Shown piece after piece: positions 9,453-18,408 of a stretch of DNA of 64,000 bases. Each line of letters begins with the position of its first letter. Positions within the stretch are counted from its first letter, which is position 1. The notes under the pieces are model-generated. The model was given only the letters and a program-made list of their open reading frames with translations. It was not told the origin of the DNA and searched no databases. The stretch is from Acinetobacter sp. HY1485 (lineage in GTDB: Bacteria > Pseudomonadota > Gammaproteobacteria > Pseudomonadales > Moraxellaceae). A program made the translations under genes and the position numbers. The stretch lies in NCBI RefSeq assembly GCF_027568475.1, contig NZ_JANKZG010000006.1:62001-126000 (forward strand), written 5' to 3'.

Positions 9453-10304
9453 GTGAAACGTATTTTGATTGTAACAGGACAGTCGGGTTCGGGAAAATCT
9501 TCGGCATTACAGGTGCTAGAAGATTTAGGTTATTATTGTATTGATAATTTACCGTTGGCATTACTCCCAGAAATTGTTTCTAAACTTGACCGTGAAAATA
9601 ATTTAGAACAACTTGCATTAGGTGTAGATGTACGCAGTACCCATGCCGATTTACAAGATTTTGATGGTGTTTTTGAGCAACTACAAAAACATGGAACGGT
9701 AGACGTTATTTATCTGACGACTAAAGACCAAGAGCTCATTACACGCTTTAGTGCATCGCGCCGTCCGCATCCTTTAACGGGGCGTTGTACTAGCTTAAAC
9801 GAATGTATCCAAGAAGAAAAAAGCTTACTTTTACCTGTTCAGTTACGTGCAACAGTCAATATTGATACAACCAATAAAAGCGTTCACGATTTAAAACATA
9901 CCTTGTTATCTAAATTAGACCAATCTGATCGCTTAATTGTAATTTTACAGTCATTTGGTTATAAACATGGCATTCCATTAGATGCCGATTATGTTTTTGA
10001 TGTCAGACATTTGCCTAATCCGCATTGGGATTTAAACTTGAGAAAATTGTCAGGGTTAGATGAACCTGTTCAAGCCTTTTTAAGTGCCAATGACGATGCA
10101 AATGAAATGTATCAAGACATTTTTAAATTTTTAGAAAAATGGTTGCCTGTATTTTCCAAAGGACATCGTCATTATATGACCATTTCTATCGGCTGTACGG
10201 GTGGACAACACCGTTCTGTATATATGGTGGATAGACTTCAAAAGGCACTTCAAGCAAAATGGTCTATTCAAATTTTACATAGAGAAATGAAGCACTGGTC
10301 ATGA
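9453..10304 (+). CDS. rapZ: RapZ-family nucleotide-binding protein / RNase adapter
   Basis: 283 residues with an N-terminal P-loop GQSGSGKS (residues 9-16) and a conserved C-terminal domain ending in [18 protein letters not shown]. In enterobacteria RapZ binds glucosamine-6-phosphate and directs RNase E to the sRNA GlmZ. Whether that circuit exists here cannot be read from this window. GTG start at 9453 gives [14 protein letters not shown], the normal N-terminus. Its stop overlaps the next gene by 4 bases (ATGA). The rapZ-HPr pairing matches the E. coli rpoN-ptsN-rapZ-npr cluster, but rpoN, hpf and ptsN are absent here. Confidence 0.92.
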   Translation: MKRILIVTGQSGSGKSSALQVLEDLGYYCIDNLPLALLPEIVSKLDRENNLEQLALGVDVRSTHADLQDFDGVFEQLQKHGTVDVIYLTTKDQELITRFSASRRPHPLTGRCTSLNECIQEEKSLLLPVQLRATVNIDTTNKSVHDLKHTLLSKLDQSDRLIVILQSFGYKHGIPLDADYVFDVRHLPNPHWDLNLRKLSGLDEPVQAFLSANDDANEMYQDIFKFLEKWLPVFSKGHRHYMTISIGCTGGQHRSVYMVDRLQKALQAKWSIQILHREMKHWS

Positions 10305-10570
10305 TTGACACAACAGTAGATGTAATTAACAAACTTGGTTTACATGCACGCGCATCTGGAAAGCTCATTGAGGTAACCACCAAATTTCGCTCCAATATTC
10401 AAATTGGAAAAGGCGAAAAGTTGATTGATGCGAAAAATATCATGGCTTTGCTTATGTTAGGTGCAGGTAAAGGAACCACTTTGCGCTTGGTTGTTGATGG
10501 ACCAGATGAACAAGAGGCGTTAAACGAAGTTTTAGCACTCTTTGCAGCAAAATTTAACGAGGCAGATTAA
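10301..10570 (+). CDS. HPr-family phosphocarrier, NPr-like (nitrogen PTS)
   Basis: 89 residues. The phosphoacceptor H15 lies in GLHARAS. The position of regulatory Ser46 of Gram-positive HPr holds Asn (DAKNIM, N46), so HPr-kinase control is not expected from this sequence. The C-terminal half ([11 protein letters not shown] and [15 protein letters not shown]) resembles E. coli NPr more than HPr. Together with the adjacent rapZ this supports a nitrogen-PTS role; its partner enzymes are outside the window. ATG overlaps the rapZ stop by 4 bases. Confidence 0.88.
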   Translation: MIDTTVDVINKLGLHARASGKLIEVTTKFRSNIQIGKGEKLIDAKNIMALLMLGAGKGTTLRLVVDGPDEQEALNEVLALFAAKFNEAD

Positions 10571-10572
10571 AC

Positions 10573-11121
10573 GTGGCACGTCGACCGCAAAAAGGTTATA
10601 GCACCGAAGACTTTCAATCATTAGAAGGTCGTGCAAGTAAAACTGAGCAAAAAAAAGCTGTACAACGTATGGCGGCACTTGGAGAGCAGCTTGCTGAACT
10701 CTCAAACAAACAAATTGAGCAACTTCCTGTAGAAGAGCGCTTAATTGAAGCCTTACTTGATGTAAAGCTGATCAGCTCGTTTGAGGCGCGTCGTCGCCAA
10801 TTTCAGCGTATTGGTAAATTGTTGCGTAGTGAAGATGAAACCGTAATTTTATCTTACTTAACGCCACAACAAGGGCTTAAAAAAACGGCACAACTTAATC
10901 GTTGGGTAGACCGTATGATTGAGCAAGGTGACCCTGCATTACATGAGTTTACCAAAGCATTTAATGCCACCGATCGCCATACTTTACGTCAACATATTTT
11001 GCGCTACCATCGTGATCAAAGTTTACAAGCGACGCCTGAAGAACTTGAAGAAGCACGTCAGCGTATTTTGAACTATGTTCAGCAAGTGGCGCTGTTGTCT
11101 GATCAGGGTAAAGCAAAATAA
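10573..11121 (+). CDS. darP: Ribosome-associated protein DarP (YjgA, DUF615)
   Basis: 182-residue member of the DUF615/YjgA family, which in E. coli binds late 50S precursors and helps maturation of the peptidyl transferase centre. The family segments LPVEERLIEALLDVKLI and ARRRQFQRIGKLLR are present. GTG start at 10573, 2 bases after the preceding stop. The C-terminus is helical and charged. It is the last gene of the pcnB-folK-panBC-rapZ-HPr run; no clear terminator hairpin follows. Confidence 0.9.
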   Translation: MARRPQKGYSTEDFQSLEGRASKTEQKKAVQRMAALGEQLAELSNKQIEQLPVEERLIEALLDVKLISSFEARRRQFQRIGKLLRSEDETVILSYLTPQQGLKKTAQLNRWVDRMIEQGDPALHEFTKAFNATDRHTLRQHILRYHRDQSLQATPEELEEARQRILNYVQQVALLSDQGKAK

Positions 11122-11188
11122 AGGCTTCACAAACCCTATCAGATGTGTAAAATCAAATAAACCACCGTTTTTATATTTTTGAGGTTTT

Positions 11189-11217
11189 CCTCGATCATAA
11201 TCTCGCGGTGATATGCT
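11189..11217 (+). promoter_or_regulatory. Possible thrS promoter (extended -10)
   Basis: TG-A-TATGCT (TG at 11209-11210, hexamer 11212-11217) is an extended -10 element about 36 bases before thrS. The matching -35 position (11189-11194) is poor. The RBS AAGGA (11240-11244) follows. Suggestive only. Confidence 0.35.
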
Positions 11218-11252
11218 CCTTCGTATGGGGCATCACTCCTTAAGGATTTTTT

Positions 11253-13175
11253 ATGCCAATTATTACATTGCCAAATGGCGATCAAAAACAATTTGACCAA
11301 GCAGTTTCTGTGATGGACGTTGCCCAAAGTATTGGACCGGGTCTTGCAAAAAACACAGTTGCTGGTCGTGTAAATGGGCATTTAGTTGATGCGTGTGACA
11401 TCATCACTGAAGATGCAACATTACAGATTATTACTCCAAAAGATGATGAAGGTATCGAAATCATTCGTCACTCTTGTGCGCATTTAGTGGGACATGCTGT
11501 TAAACAGTTGTTTCCAGAAGCGAAAATGGTGATTGGTCCTGTTATTGAAGAAGGTTTTTACTACGACATTCAAATGCCACGTCCATTTACATTAGATGAT
11601 ATGGCAGCCATTGAAGAACGTATGAAATCTTTAATTGCACAAGATTACGACGTTGTTAAAAAAATGACACCGCGTGACGAAGTGATTGAAGTATTTAAAA
11701 CGCGTGGTGAAGAATACAAATTACGTCTTGTGGAAGACATGCCTAACGAAACACAAATGGGCTTGTACTACCATCAAGAATATGTAGACATGTGCCGTGG
11801 TCCACACGTACCCAATACAAAATTTTTAAAGTCATTTAAGCTCACTAAAATTTCAGGTGCTTATTGGCGTGGTGATGCTAAAAATGAGCAACTACAACGT
11901 ATTTACGGTACAGCTTGGGCAGACAAAAAACAGTTATCAGCTTATATCAAGCGTATTGAAGAAGCAGAAAAACGCGACCACCGTAAAATTGGTAAAGCGT
12001 TAGACTTGTTCCATATACAAGAAGAAGCGCCAGGTATGGTATTTTGGCATCCAAATGGGTGGACAATCTACCAAGTACTTGAGCAATATATGCGTAAAGT
12101 ACAGGCGGATAATGCATATCAAGAAGTGCGTACACCACAAATTGTAGATTTCTCCCTTTGGGAGCGCTCTGGACATGCAGCAAACTATGCAGAAAACATG
12201 TTTACGACTCATTCAGAAAGTCGTAACTATGCTGTAAAACCTATGAACTGCCCATGTCACGTTCAGATTTTTAACCAAGGGTTAAAGTCTTACCGTGATT
12301 TACCAATTCGTATGGCAGAGTTTGGTTCATGCCATCGTAATGAGCCATCTGGTTCTTTACACGGTATTATGCGTGTGCGTGGCTTTACCCAAGATGATGG
12401 ACATATTTTTTGTACCAAAGAGCAAATTGGACAAGAAGTTGCCGACTTTATTAAACTAACATTAGATGTTTATAAAGACTTTGGTTTTGAAGATGTTCAG
12501 ATGAAACTCTCAACACGTCCAGAAAAACGTGTAGGTGATGACAAACTTTGGGACATGGCAGAAAAATCACTTGCTGATGCACTTGATGATGCAGGTCTTG
12601 AGTGGGAGCTTCAGCCGGGTGAGGGTGCGTTTTATGGTCCTAAGATTGAATTCTCGCTTAAAGACTGCTTAGGACGTGTATGGCAGTGTGGTACAATTCA
12701 ATGTGACTTCAATTTACCAGAACGTTTAGACGCATCATTTGTGACTGAAGATAACGATCGTGACCAACCTGTTATGTTACATCGTGCAATTCTTGGTAGT
12801 TTTGAGCGTTTTATTGGTATACTGATTGAACATTATGCTGGATTTATGCCACCATGGTTAGCGCCAACACAAGTCTGTGTCATGAATATTACAGACTCGC
12901 AATCACAAGCATGTGATAATGTGGTGGCACAACTTAAAGCACACGGTCTTCGTGCCGTTTCAGATTTAAGAAACGAGAAGATTGGCTTTAAAATCCGTGA
13001 GCGTACACTTGAGCGCATTCCATATTTAGTGGTTCTTGGTGACCGTGAAGTGGAAGAAGGAACAGTGAATGTTCGTACTCGCTCAGGAAAGAATTTGGGT
13101 ACTATGTCAATTGATGCATTTATTGACTTAGTGAAAACAGCCGTAGCCGAACATGGCCGGTATATTGTGGAGTAA
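11253..13175 (+). CDS. thrS: Threonyl-tRNA synthetase
   Basis: 640-residue class II synthetase. It has an N-terminal TGS domain (residues 1-61), an editing domain with [10 protein letters not shown] and a later C-R-G-P-H segment, and a catalytic core with MNCPCH and [15 protein letters not shown] (motif 2). Further along, [22 protein letters not shown] is motif 3, followed by a C-terminal anticodon-binding domain. The length is normal. ATG at 11253 follows the RBS AAGGA. infC starts only 5 bases after its stop, so thrS-infC form one operon as in E. coli. Confidence 0.97.
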   Translation: MPIITLPNGDQKQFDQAVSVMDVAQSIGPGLAKNTVAGRVNGHLVDACDIITEDATLQIITPKDDEGIEIIRHSCAHLVGHAVKQLFPEAKMVIGPVIEEGFYYDIQMPRPFTLDDMAAIEERMKSLIAQDYDVVKKMTPRDEVIEVFKTRGEEYKLRLVEDMPNETQMGLYYHQEYVDMCRGPHVPNTKFLKSFKLTKISGAYWRGDAKNEQLQRIYGTAWADKKQLSAYIKRIEEAEKRDHRKIGKALDLFHIQEEAPGMVFWHPNGWTIYQVLEQYMRKVQADNAYQEVRTPQIVDFSLWERSGHAANYAENMFTTHSESRNYAVKPMNCPCHVQIFNQGLKSYRDLPIRMAEFGSCHRNEPSGSLHGIMRVRGFTQDDGHIFCTKEQIGQEVADFIKLTLDVYKDFGFEDVQMKLSTRPEKRVGDDKLWDMAEKSLADALDDAGLEWELQPGEGAFYGPKIEFSLKDCLGRVWQCGTIQCDFNLPERLDASFVTEDNDRDQPVMLHRAILGSFERFIGILIEHYAGFMPPWLAPTQVCVMNITDSQSQACDNVVAQLKAHGLRAVSDLRNEKIGFKIRERTLERIPYLVVLGDREVEEGTVNVRTRSGKNLGTMSIDAFIDLVKTAVAEHGRYIVE

Positions 13176-13180
13176 GAAAG

Positions 13181-13729
13181 ATTAAACAGCCTGATCGTAA
13201 CCAACAAGGTGGAAAAAGCAATCGTCCAGCAATCAATGAGGAAATTCGTGCTAAAGAAGTACGTCTAGTTGGTGCTGATGGAGAACAAGCAGGGATCGTG
13301 TCGTTAGACGAAGCAATTCGTGCGGCAGAACAAGCAGATCTTGATCTTGTTGAGATCGTTGCAAATGCAGAGCCACCTGTATGTAAAATCATGGACTACA
13401 ACAAGCACTTGTTTGATTTAAAGCAAAAGCAAAAAGATGCGAAGAAAAAACAGCATCAAGTGCAAGTTAAAGAAATCAAATTGCGTCCGGGAACAGACGT
13501 AGGTGACTACAACGTAAAATTACGTGCAATCACTCGCTTCTTAGAAGATGGTAATAAAGTAAAAATTACCCTTCGTTTCCGTGGACGTGAAATGGCGCAC
13601 CAACAATTAGGTCTTGCGCAACTACAAAAAATTGAAGCTGACGTGGCTGAGATGGGTGTAGTAGAACAAGCACCAAAAATGGAAGGTCGTCAAATGGGTA
13701 TGCTACTTGGACCTAAAAAGAAAAAGTAA
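13181..13729 (+). CDS. infC: Translation initiation factor IF-3, ATT start
   Basis: 182-residue IF3 with both domains and the linker rich in Lys ([15 protein letters not shown]). The first in-frame ATG is at 13298 and would delete about 39 residues of the N-terminal domain, including [17 protein letters not shown], which aligns with E. coli IF3. The only start that restores it is ATT at 13181, 5 bases after thrS. AUU is the known start codon of infC in many bacteria and is the basis of IF3 autoregulation, because IF3 discriminates against it. A short purine tract (AAGAAAG) stands as RBS. Followed by a strong terminator. Confidence 0.93.
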   Translation: MKQPDRNQQGGKSNRPAINEEIRAKEVRLVGADGEQAGIVSLDEAIRAAEQADLDLVEIVANAEPPVCKIMDYNKHLFDLKQKQKDAKKKQHQVQVKEIKLRPGTDVGDYNVKLRAITRFLEDGNKVKITLRFRGREMAHQQLGLAQLQKIEADVAEMGVVEQAPKMEGRQMGMLLGPKKKK

Positions 13730-13740
13730 GCCATCCATTC

Positions 13741-13769
13741 AAAAAGCCAGCATTTTGCTGGCTTTTTTT
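13741..13769 (+). terminator. Rho-independent terminator after infC
   Basis: Stem GCCAGCA / TGCTGGC (13746-13752, 13756-13762), loop TTT, preceded by five A and followed by seven T. Confidence 0.92.
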
Positions 13770-14071
13770 GTGAGTTTTAGTAACTCATTTCTATTGCATA
13801 GAATAATTTTACAATCATCAATAAATAGAAGTAATATTATTATAAATAATTGTTTTTTTATTGCTTTTTTTTAGAAAAAACCAATTTTTAGAATGAGTTG
13901 ATAGATTTTTGATAAAAATTCAATCAATTCAATTATTAAACCTATACTTACAAAAATTGACGCTCATGTATCAGTTTGGTGAAAAGTGGCTTGTTTACAA
14001 TGTAAACCTGTGTATATTGCTCAATATAAATTAGTACATTAGCTTATCGAACAGATGATAAGGGGGCATAC
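13770..14071 (+). other. AT-rich intergenic region upstream of bfmR
   Basis: About 300 bases without a credible reading frame. The first part is very AT-rich. The last 80 bases hold the palindrome and promoter elements described separately. An RBS-like AAGGGGG stands at 14060-14066 before bfmR. Confidence 0.6.
13991..14018 (+). promoter_or_regulatory. bfmR promoter with overlapping palindrome
   Basis: TTGTTT (13991-13996), 16 bases, TATATT (14013-14018) form a plausible sigma-70 promoter. The perfect inverted repeat GTTTACA-A-TGTAAAC at 13993-14007 covers the end of the -35 and half of the spacer. Its position suits a repressor or autoregulatory operator. That BfmR itself binds here is inference. 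Confidence 0.5.
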
Positions 14072-14779
14072 ATGAGCCAAGAAGAAAAGTTACCAAAAAT
14101 TTTAATTGTTGAAGATGATGAGCGTCTAGCACGTCTTACGCAAGAATATCTAATTCGTAATGGTTTAGAAGTCGCTGTAGAACCAGACGGTAACCGCGCA
14201 ATTCGCCGCATCATTGCAGAGCAGCCTGACATGGTGGTCCTTGATGTAATGTTACCGGGCGCAGATGGCTTAACAGTGTGTCGTGAAGTACGTGCTCACT
14301 ATCATCATCCAATTTTAATGTTGACTGCTCGCACAGAAGATATGGATCAAGTTCTTGGTCTAGAAATGGGTGCAGATGACTATGTGGCAAAACCTGTACA
14401 ACCTCGTGTGCTTTTAGCGCGTATCCGTGCGTTATTACGCCGTACAGACAAAGCAGCAGAAGATGAAGTTGCACAGCGTATCGAGTTTGATGATCTTGTG
14501 ATTGATAACGGTGGTCGCTCTGTTACGCTAAACGATGAGCTTGTTGATTTTACAAGCGCAGAATACGATTTATTATGGTTACTTGCATCGAATGCAGGCA
14601 AAATTTTATCGCGTGAAGATATTTTTGAACGTTTGCGTGGTATTGAATACGATGGACAAGATCGTTCTATTGATGTACGTATTTCACGTATTCGTCCTAA
14701 AATTGGGGATGATCCAGAAAATCCAAAACGTATTAAAACAGTACGTAGTAAGGGTTATCTGTTTGTAAAAGAAGCATAA
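14072..14779 (+). CDS. bfmR: Response regulator BfmR (OmpR family)
   Basis: 235-residue two-domain regulator. The receiver domain has acidic residues E14/D15/D16, phosphoacceptor D58 (VVLDVMLPG) and the LTAR and KP segments. The C-terminal winged helix includes DFTSAEYDLLWLL and RSIDVRISRIRPKIG, ending KTVRSKGYLF. It is very close to A. baumannii BfmR, the biofilm, envelope-stress and virulence regulator, also phosphorylated at D58. bfmS follows after 19 bases. Start ATG 14072 has the RBS AAGGGGG. Confidence 0.95.
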   Translation: MSQEEKLPKILIVEDDERLARLTQEYLIRNGLEVAVEPDGNRAIRRIIAEQPDMVVLDVMLPGADGLTVCREVRAHYHHPILMLTARTEDMDQVLGLEMGADDYVAKPVQPRVLLARIRALLRRTDKAAEDEVAQRIEFDDLVIDNGGRSVTLNDELVDFTSAEYDLLWLLASNAGKILSREDIFERLRGIEYDGQDRSIDVRISRIRPKIGDDPENPKRIKTVRSKGYLFVKEA

Positions 14780-14798
14780 TTTAAGAGGCTGACGATTC

Positions 14799-16415
14799 GT
14801 GTTTAAACACAGTATATTCTTGCGTATTTATGCTGGCGTTGTGGTGTTAGTTGCCCTAGTAGCTGCATTTGGTTACTTGCTCGTGCAAATTATTAACTAC
14901 CAACGAGCGCAAGAATATCGTGAATCTCTTACAGATGGCATTTCTTATGTAATTGCCCAAGGGGTAGAGCGTCAGTCAACTGAGCAGCAGAAAAAAGATT
15001 GGTTATCGGATGCTTCTGATTTGTTAGAGCTTCCGATTTCAATGATTGACAGTAACAAAATTGAGCTTTCTCGTTCTGAAAAAAAACGCATAGAACAAGC
15101 ACAAGCGGTTGTACGTTATGACACGCAAACCATGAATGCAAATATGTATATTGGTTTACCGCATGACCCTCAGCATTTGGTTTTTGTAAACGTTAATAAG
15201 ATTGGTGAACGTCAAATTAAGGCACTTCCAATTTTTATTTTAGATTATCTTATTTATTATCCCGGACAAGAAAAACAATATTTAGATAAAATTCGCGAAC
15301 ATTTTTCTTACCCAATAGAAATTCAATCTATTTTAAGTCTAGGTTTAGATTCAGAACAAATAGGACGCTTGCGCCAAGACCAAAGCATTTTACTTTACCG
15401 TGATAGTGCATCTGTACGTGGTACAACAATCTCTATTGTCTCGCCTGTACCCAATAATCCATCTGAAGTATTGGTGATTGGTCCTGTACCCATGTTTAAT
15501 TGGATGCCATTCCAGCTTGCAGCAGGAATTACATTACTAAGTTTGTTTTTATTGAGTTTAGGCGTGTATGGTCTAATTTTGCCCCTTCAAAAGAAAATCA
15601 AACAAGCCATTCGTGCCTTAGATAAAACCAAAAGTGGTGACTTATCATCTCGGTTACCTGTTGAAGGTTCAGACGAAATGGCAAGTTTGTCTTCAAGTTA
15701 TAATGATATGGCAAGTCATATTGAACGTTTAATTGAAGCACAAAGAGAATTGATGCGTGCGGTCTCTCATGAATTAAGAACACCTGTTGCACGTATTCGC
15801 TTTGGTATGGAAATGTTGGCGGACGAGGACGATTATGACTTTCGTTTAAGTCAAGTGAAGCTGATTGATGAGGATATTGAAGCACTCAATACGCTTATTG
15901 ATGAGATTATGACCTATGCTAAACTAGAGCAGGGTACGCCATCTTTAGATATTCAAAATATTTCAATTGCAGATGTATTGTGTCAAGTTGAGAAAGAGAC
16001 ACAAGCACTGAAAACGCAAAAAGAAATTGAATTAGTTGCACCAGATGAGAGTGTAGTTGCAGAAGCAGAACGTCGATATTTACACCGTGTAGTACAAAAT
16101 CTTGTAGGCAATGCAATTCGTCATTGCGATACAAAAATTAGGCTTACAGGCGGTATAGACGATCGTGGTGATGCCTATGTATGCGTAGAAGATGATGGTG
16201 AAGGGATTGCAGAAGCAGACCGTGAGCGAGTGTTTGAAGCCTTTGCGCGCTTAGATGATAGCCGTACACGGGCATCAGGTGGTTATGGACTAGGATTATC
16301 TATTGTGAGCCGTATCGCATTTTGGTTTGGTGGCGAAATTAAAGTTGATGCAAGCCCAGATTTAGGAGGTGCACGCTTTATGATGACATGGCCTGTAAAA
16401 AAGGCGACTAAGTAG
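14799..16415 (+). CDS. bfmS: Sensor histidine kinase BfmS
   Basis: 538-residue inner-membrane sensor kinase, partner of BfmR. A first TM helix (about residues 9-31) is followed by a periplasmic domain of about 200 residues, then a second TM helix (about 232-255) and a HAMP domain (RALDKTKSGDLSSRLPVEGSDEM). The phosphoacceptor H324 is in SHELRTP, and the ATPase motifs are NLVGNAIRH (N box), DDGEGI and GGYGLGLSIV. GTG start at 14799. The stop codon lies inside a palindromic bidirectional terminator. Confidence 0.95.
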   Translation: MFKHSIFLRIYAGVVVLVALVAAFGYLLVQIINYQRAQEYRESLTDGISYVIAQGVERQSTEQQKKDWLSDASDLLELPISMIDSNKIELSRSEKKRIEQAQAVVRYDTQTMNANMYIGLPHDPQHLVFVNVNKIGERQIKALPIFILDYLIYYPGQEKQYLDKIREHFSYPIEIQSILSLGLDSEQIGRLRQDQSILLYRDSASVRGTTISIVSPVPNNPSEVLVIGPVPMFNWMPFQLAAGITLLSLFLLSLGVYGLILPLQKKIKQAIRALDKTKSGDLSSRLPVEGSDEMASLSSSYNDMASHIERLIEAQRELMRAVSHELRTPVARIRFGMEMLADEDDYDFRLSQVKLIDEDIEALNTLIDEIMTYAKLEQGTPSLDIQNISIADVLCQVEKETQALKTQKEIELVAPDESVVAEAERRYLHRVVQNLVGNAIRHCDTKIRLTGGIDDRGDAYVCVEDDGEGIAEADRERVFEAFARLDDSRTRASGGYGLGLSIVSRIAFWFGGEIKVDASPDLGGARFMMTWPVKKATK

Positions 16416-16423
16416 TCGCCCTT
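16397..16423. terminator. Bidirectional terminator between bfmS and the convergent gene
   Basis: GGCGACTA-AG-TAGTCGCC at 16403-16420 is a perfect 8-bp inverted repeat, flanked by six A on the left. Read on the minus strand it is a textbook terminator with a T-tract. On the plus strand it overlaps the bfmS stop and has a weaker CTTATTTATT tail. Confidence 0.8.
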
Positions 16424-16425
16424 AT

Positions 16426-16779
16426 TTATTCATATGATGAAGCATCTGGATTAATCAGGTCTTTACCATCAAGCAGTGCTTGACCTGCTTGCGGGTAGAC
16501 AAAAATATGCAGATGTTTTTCTTCGCTATCAATATCGTAACGTTCAATAATACGTTGATCGCCTGAAATTGTTTCTACTTTATATTCATCTGCAATATTT
16601 AAAATACTTTCTAAGTTGGTAGATGAAGAGGCAAAATCACCTTGAAATACTTTTGTTAAATCTTGAAAGGCAATTTCAATTTCATTACTTTGAGTTTTTT
16701 GTACTTTTGTTTGTACATAACGAATCAAAAGTTGTGCAGCTAAAAAATAATTTGGTTTATGTGTGTATTCTAAGTTCAT
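16426..16779 (-). CDS. Conserved-looking hypothetical protein, 117 aa
   Basis: Not recognised. A soluble acidic protein without signal peptide or TM helix. It starts MNLEYTHKPNYFLAAQLL, carries a Gln/Lys-rich helix and a beta-rich C-terminal half (KHLHIFVYPQAGQALLDG). The start is supported by the RBS GGAGAC about 8 bases upstream on the minus strand. It has a good terminator and its own upstream region, so it looks like a real single-gene unit convergent to bfmS. Function unknown. Confidence 0.7.
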   Translation of the reverse strand: MNLEYTHKPNYFLAAQLLIRYVQTKVQKTQSNEIEIAFQDLTKVFQGDFASSSTNLESILNIADEYKVETISGDQRIIERYDIDSEEKHLHIFVYPQAGQALLDGKDLINPDASSYE

Positions 16780-17131
16780 GATCTGTCTCCAATAATTGCT
16801 TGTTATTTTATGCTTTTAATATAACGAAGCAGATTTAAAAAGAATGTAATGAAATTGTGAATGTAAGTGACAAAAAATGATAACGATTGAAAAAAAAGTG
16901 AATTGATCAAAAAATAATAGCAGAAACCAATAAGTATATATTCTAAGTAGTTTCGGCATTATCTGTCTTAAAATTGGGTAAAACACAGTAAAAGCAAGGT
17001 TTTTGGTTTATAGCCAGTCAAAACAGAAATCGGGTACAATCAGAACGTTTAAGTTAAGTTATGTTTGGTGTATTTATAGGCCAATACATACATTCTTTTG
17101 TTCAAACAGGCCTGCCAGGAGTTATCCCCGC
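16780..17131 (+). other. Intergenic region with the nuo operon promoter
   Basis: 352 bases, AT-rich, between two divergent units. No credible gene. A TACAAT hexamer (17035-17040) is a possible -10 for nuoA but lacks a good -35. An ATG-started extension of nuoA at 17003 is not supported by the family. The nuoA RBS AGGAG is at 17117-17121. Confidence 0.5.
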
Positions 17132-17650
17132 ATGAGTGCCATTACTCCATACGACTGGGCAATTACTGCCTTTGTCATCGGTGTTACATTCCTTTGCGTT
17201 TTCATGCTGACTGTACCGCAATTACTCGGTGGTCGTGCATGGGGTCGCGCAAAACAAGAGCAGTTTGAGTCTGGAATTGTCGGCGCAGGTGGTGCACGTA
17301 TCCGCCTGTCTGCCAAGTTTTATCTTGTGGCAATTTTCTTTGTTCTTTTTGATATTGAAGCACTGTATCTATATGCATGGGCAACATCTGTGCGTGAAGT
17401 AGGATGGTTTGGTTTTACCACCGTTGCTATTTTTATTATTGATTTGTTGATTGGTCTTGTTTATGCCTTATCAACAGGTGCTTTAAATTGGTCGCCTTTT
17501 GACCGCCGTAAAGCTGCAGGCACATTACCAAAAATTGGTTCTGCCAATATGGATATTGCAGAAATTACACGCTTTAATTCAATTGATGAACTTGTACGAG
17601 ATCCTACGGGACATATTCCAGCACAATCACGCGCAAAAAATAAGGAGTAA
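17132..17650 (+). CDS. nuoA: NADH-quinone oxidoreductase subunit A
   Basis: 172-residue membrane subunit of respiratory complex I with three TM helices (about residues 10-32, 65-87 and 95-117). The family signature FESGIVGAGGARIRLSAKFYLVAIFFVLFD-like stretch contains the conserved acidic residues. The C-terminal 45 residues form a soluble tail longer than usual. Start ATG 17132 has the RBS AGGAG; an upstream in-frame ATG at 17003 gives an unrelated leader and is rejected. The first of 13 nuo genes in one direction, with gaps no larger than about 75 bases. Confidence 0.95.
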   Translation: MSAITPYDWAITAFVIGVTFLCVFMLTVPQLLGGRAWGRAKQEQFESGIVGAGGARIRLSAKFYLVAIFFVLFDIEALYLYAWATSVREVGWFGFTTVAIFIIDLLIGLVYALSTGALNWSPFDRRKAAGTLPKIGSANMDIAEITRFNSIDELVRDPTGHIPAQSRAKNKE

Positions 17651-17656
17651 TACGGG

Positions 17657-18334
17657 ATGAAGTACACATTAACCCGTGCTAATCCAGAAGCGGACGAGTA
17701 TCCGTTACAAGAAAGACAGGTCGTAACTGACCCACTTCAGGAAGAAGTGAATAAAAACGTATTTATGACCCGTTTAGAAGACGTGGCACATAATTTAGTT
17801 AACTGGGGACGTAAAAACTCAGTTTGGCCATTTAACTTTGGTACATCATGTTGCTATGTAGAATATGCAACCACTTTAACCGGTGTACATGATTTATCAC
17901 GTTTTGGTGCAGAAGTTATCCGAGCTTCACCTCGTCAAGCAGATTTGATGATTGTGGCAGGAACATGCTTTGTTAAAATGGCACCTGTTATTCAGCGTTT
18001 GTACGAGCAAATGCTTGAGCCAAAATGGGTTATTTCAATGGGTGCTTGCGCCAACTCTGGTGGTATGTACGATATTTATTCTGTCGTGCAGGGTGTAGAT
18101 AAAATTATTCCTGTTGATGTCTATGTGCCAGGATGTCCACCACGTCCAGAAGCGCTGATTCAAGCACTAATGTTATTACAAGATCAAATTCAATTAGAAC
18201 GCCGTCCGCTTTCTGCGGTGATCGGGGATGATCTTAAGCCAATTTATAAGCCAAAGATGATGCCTGAGCGTGACCGTAAAAATGCAGAGCGCATTGCGGT
18301 AAAAAATCTACGTTCTATGGATGAGATTAAATAG
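17657..18334 (+). CDS. nuoB: NADH-quinone oxidoreductase subunit B
   Basis: 225-residue peripheral-arm subunit that carries the terminal [4Fe-4S] cluster N2 next to the quinone site. The tandem cysteines are in [11 protein letters not shown], with further Cys in [11 protein letters not shown] and [11 protein letters not shown]. The length is typical. It begins 6 bases after nuoA. A 74-base gap with a stable hairpin separates it from nuoCD. Confidence 0.97.
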   Translation: MKYTLTRANPEADEYPLQERQVVTDPLQEEVNKNVFMTRLEDVAHNLVNWGRKNSVWPFNFGTSCCYVEYATTLTGVHDLSRFGAEVIRASPRQADLMIVAGTCFVKMAPVIQRLYEQMLEPKWVISMGACANSGGMYDIYSVVQGVDKIIPVDVYVPGCPPRPEALIQALMLLQDQIQLERRPLSAVIGDDLKPIYKPKMMPERDRKNAERIAVKNLRSMDEIK

Positions 18335-18335
18335 T

Positions 18336-18372
18336 TTTAGCACAACATGCACGATCGGAATGTGCAGCTAAA
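18336..18372 (+). promoter_or_regulatory. Intercistronic hairpin between nuoB and nuoCD
   Basis: Outer arms TTTAGC (18336-18341) and GCTAAA (18367-18372) enclose inner arms TGCAC (18348-18352) and GTGCA (18362-18366). There is no T-tract, so termination is unlikely. An RNA processing or stability element is possible. Confidence 0.45.
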
Positions 18373-18393
18373 ATGAATAAAAACTGTATTAAA

Positions 18394-18400
18394 AAGGAAG
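18394..18400 (+). promoter_or_regulatory. Ribosome binding site deciding the nuoCD start
   Basis: AAGGAAG stands 8 bases before ATG 18409. An in-frame ATG at 18373 has no such site and directly follows the hairpin, so 18409 is preferred. Confidence 0.6.
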
Positions 18401-18408
18401 CCAAAACA

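Noticed and set aside
12833..13392. Two minus-strand frames covering the thrS-infC junction
   Set aside because: They oppose the real start of infC and the end of thrS, both well supported by homology.
13298..13729. infC starting at the ATG
   Set aside because: It removes conserved N-terminal residues; ATT at 13181 gives the full protein.
17003..17131. 43-codon N-terminal extension of nuoA
   Set aside because: Not similar to the family; a good RBS precedes ATG 17132.
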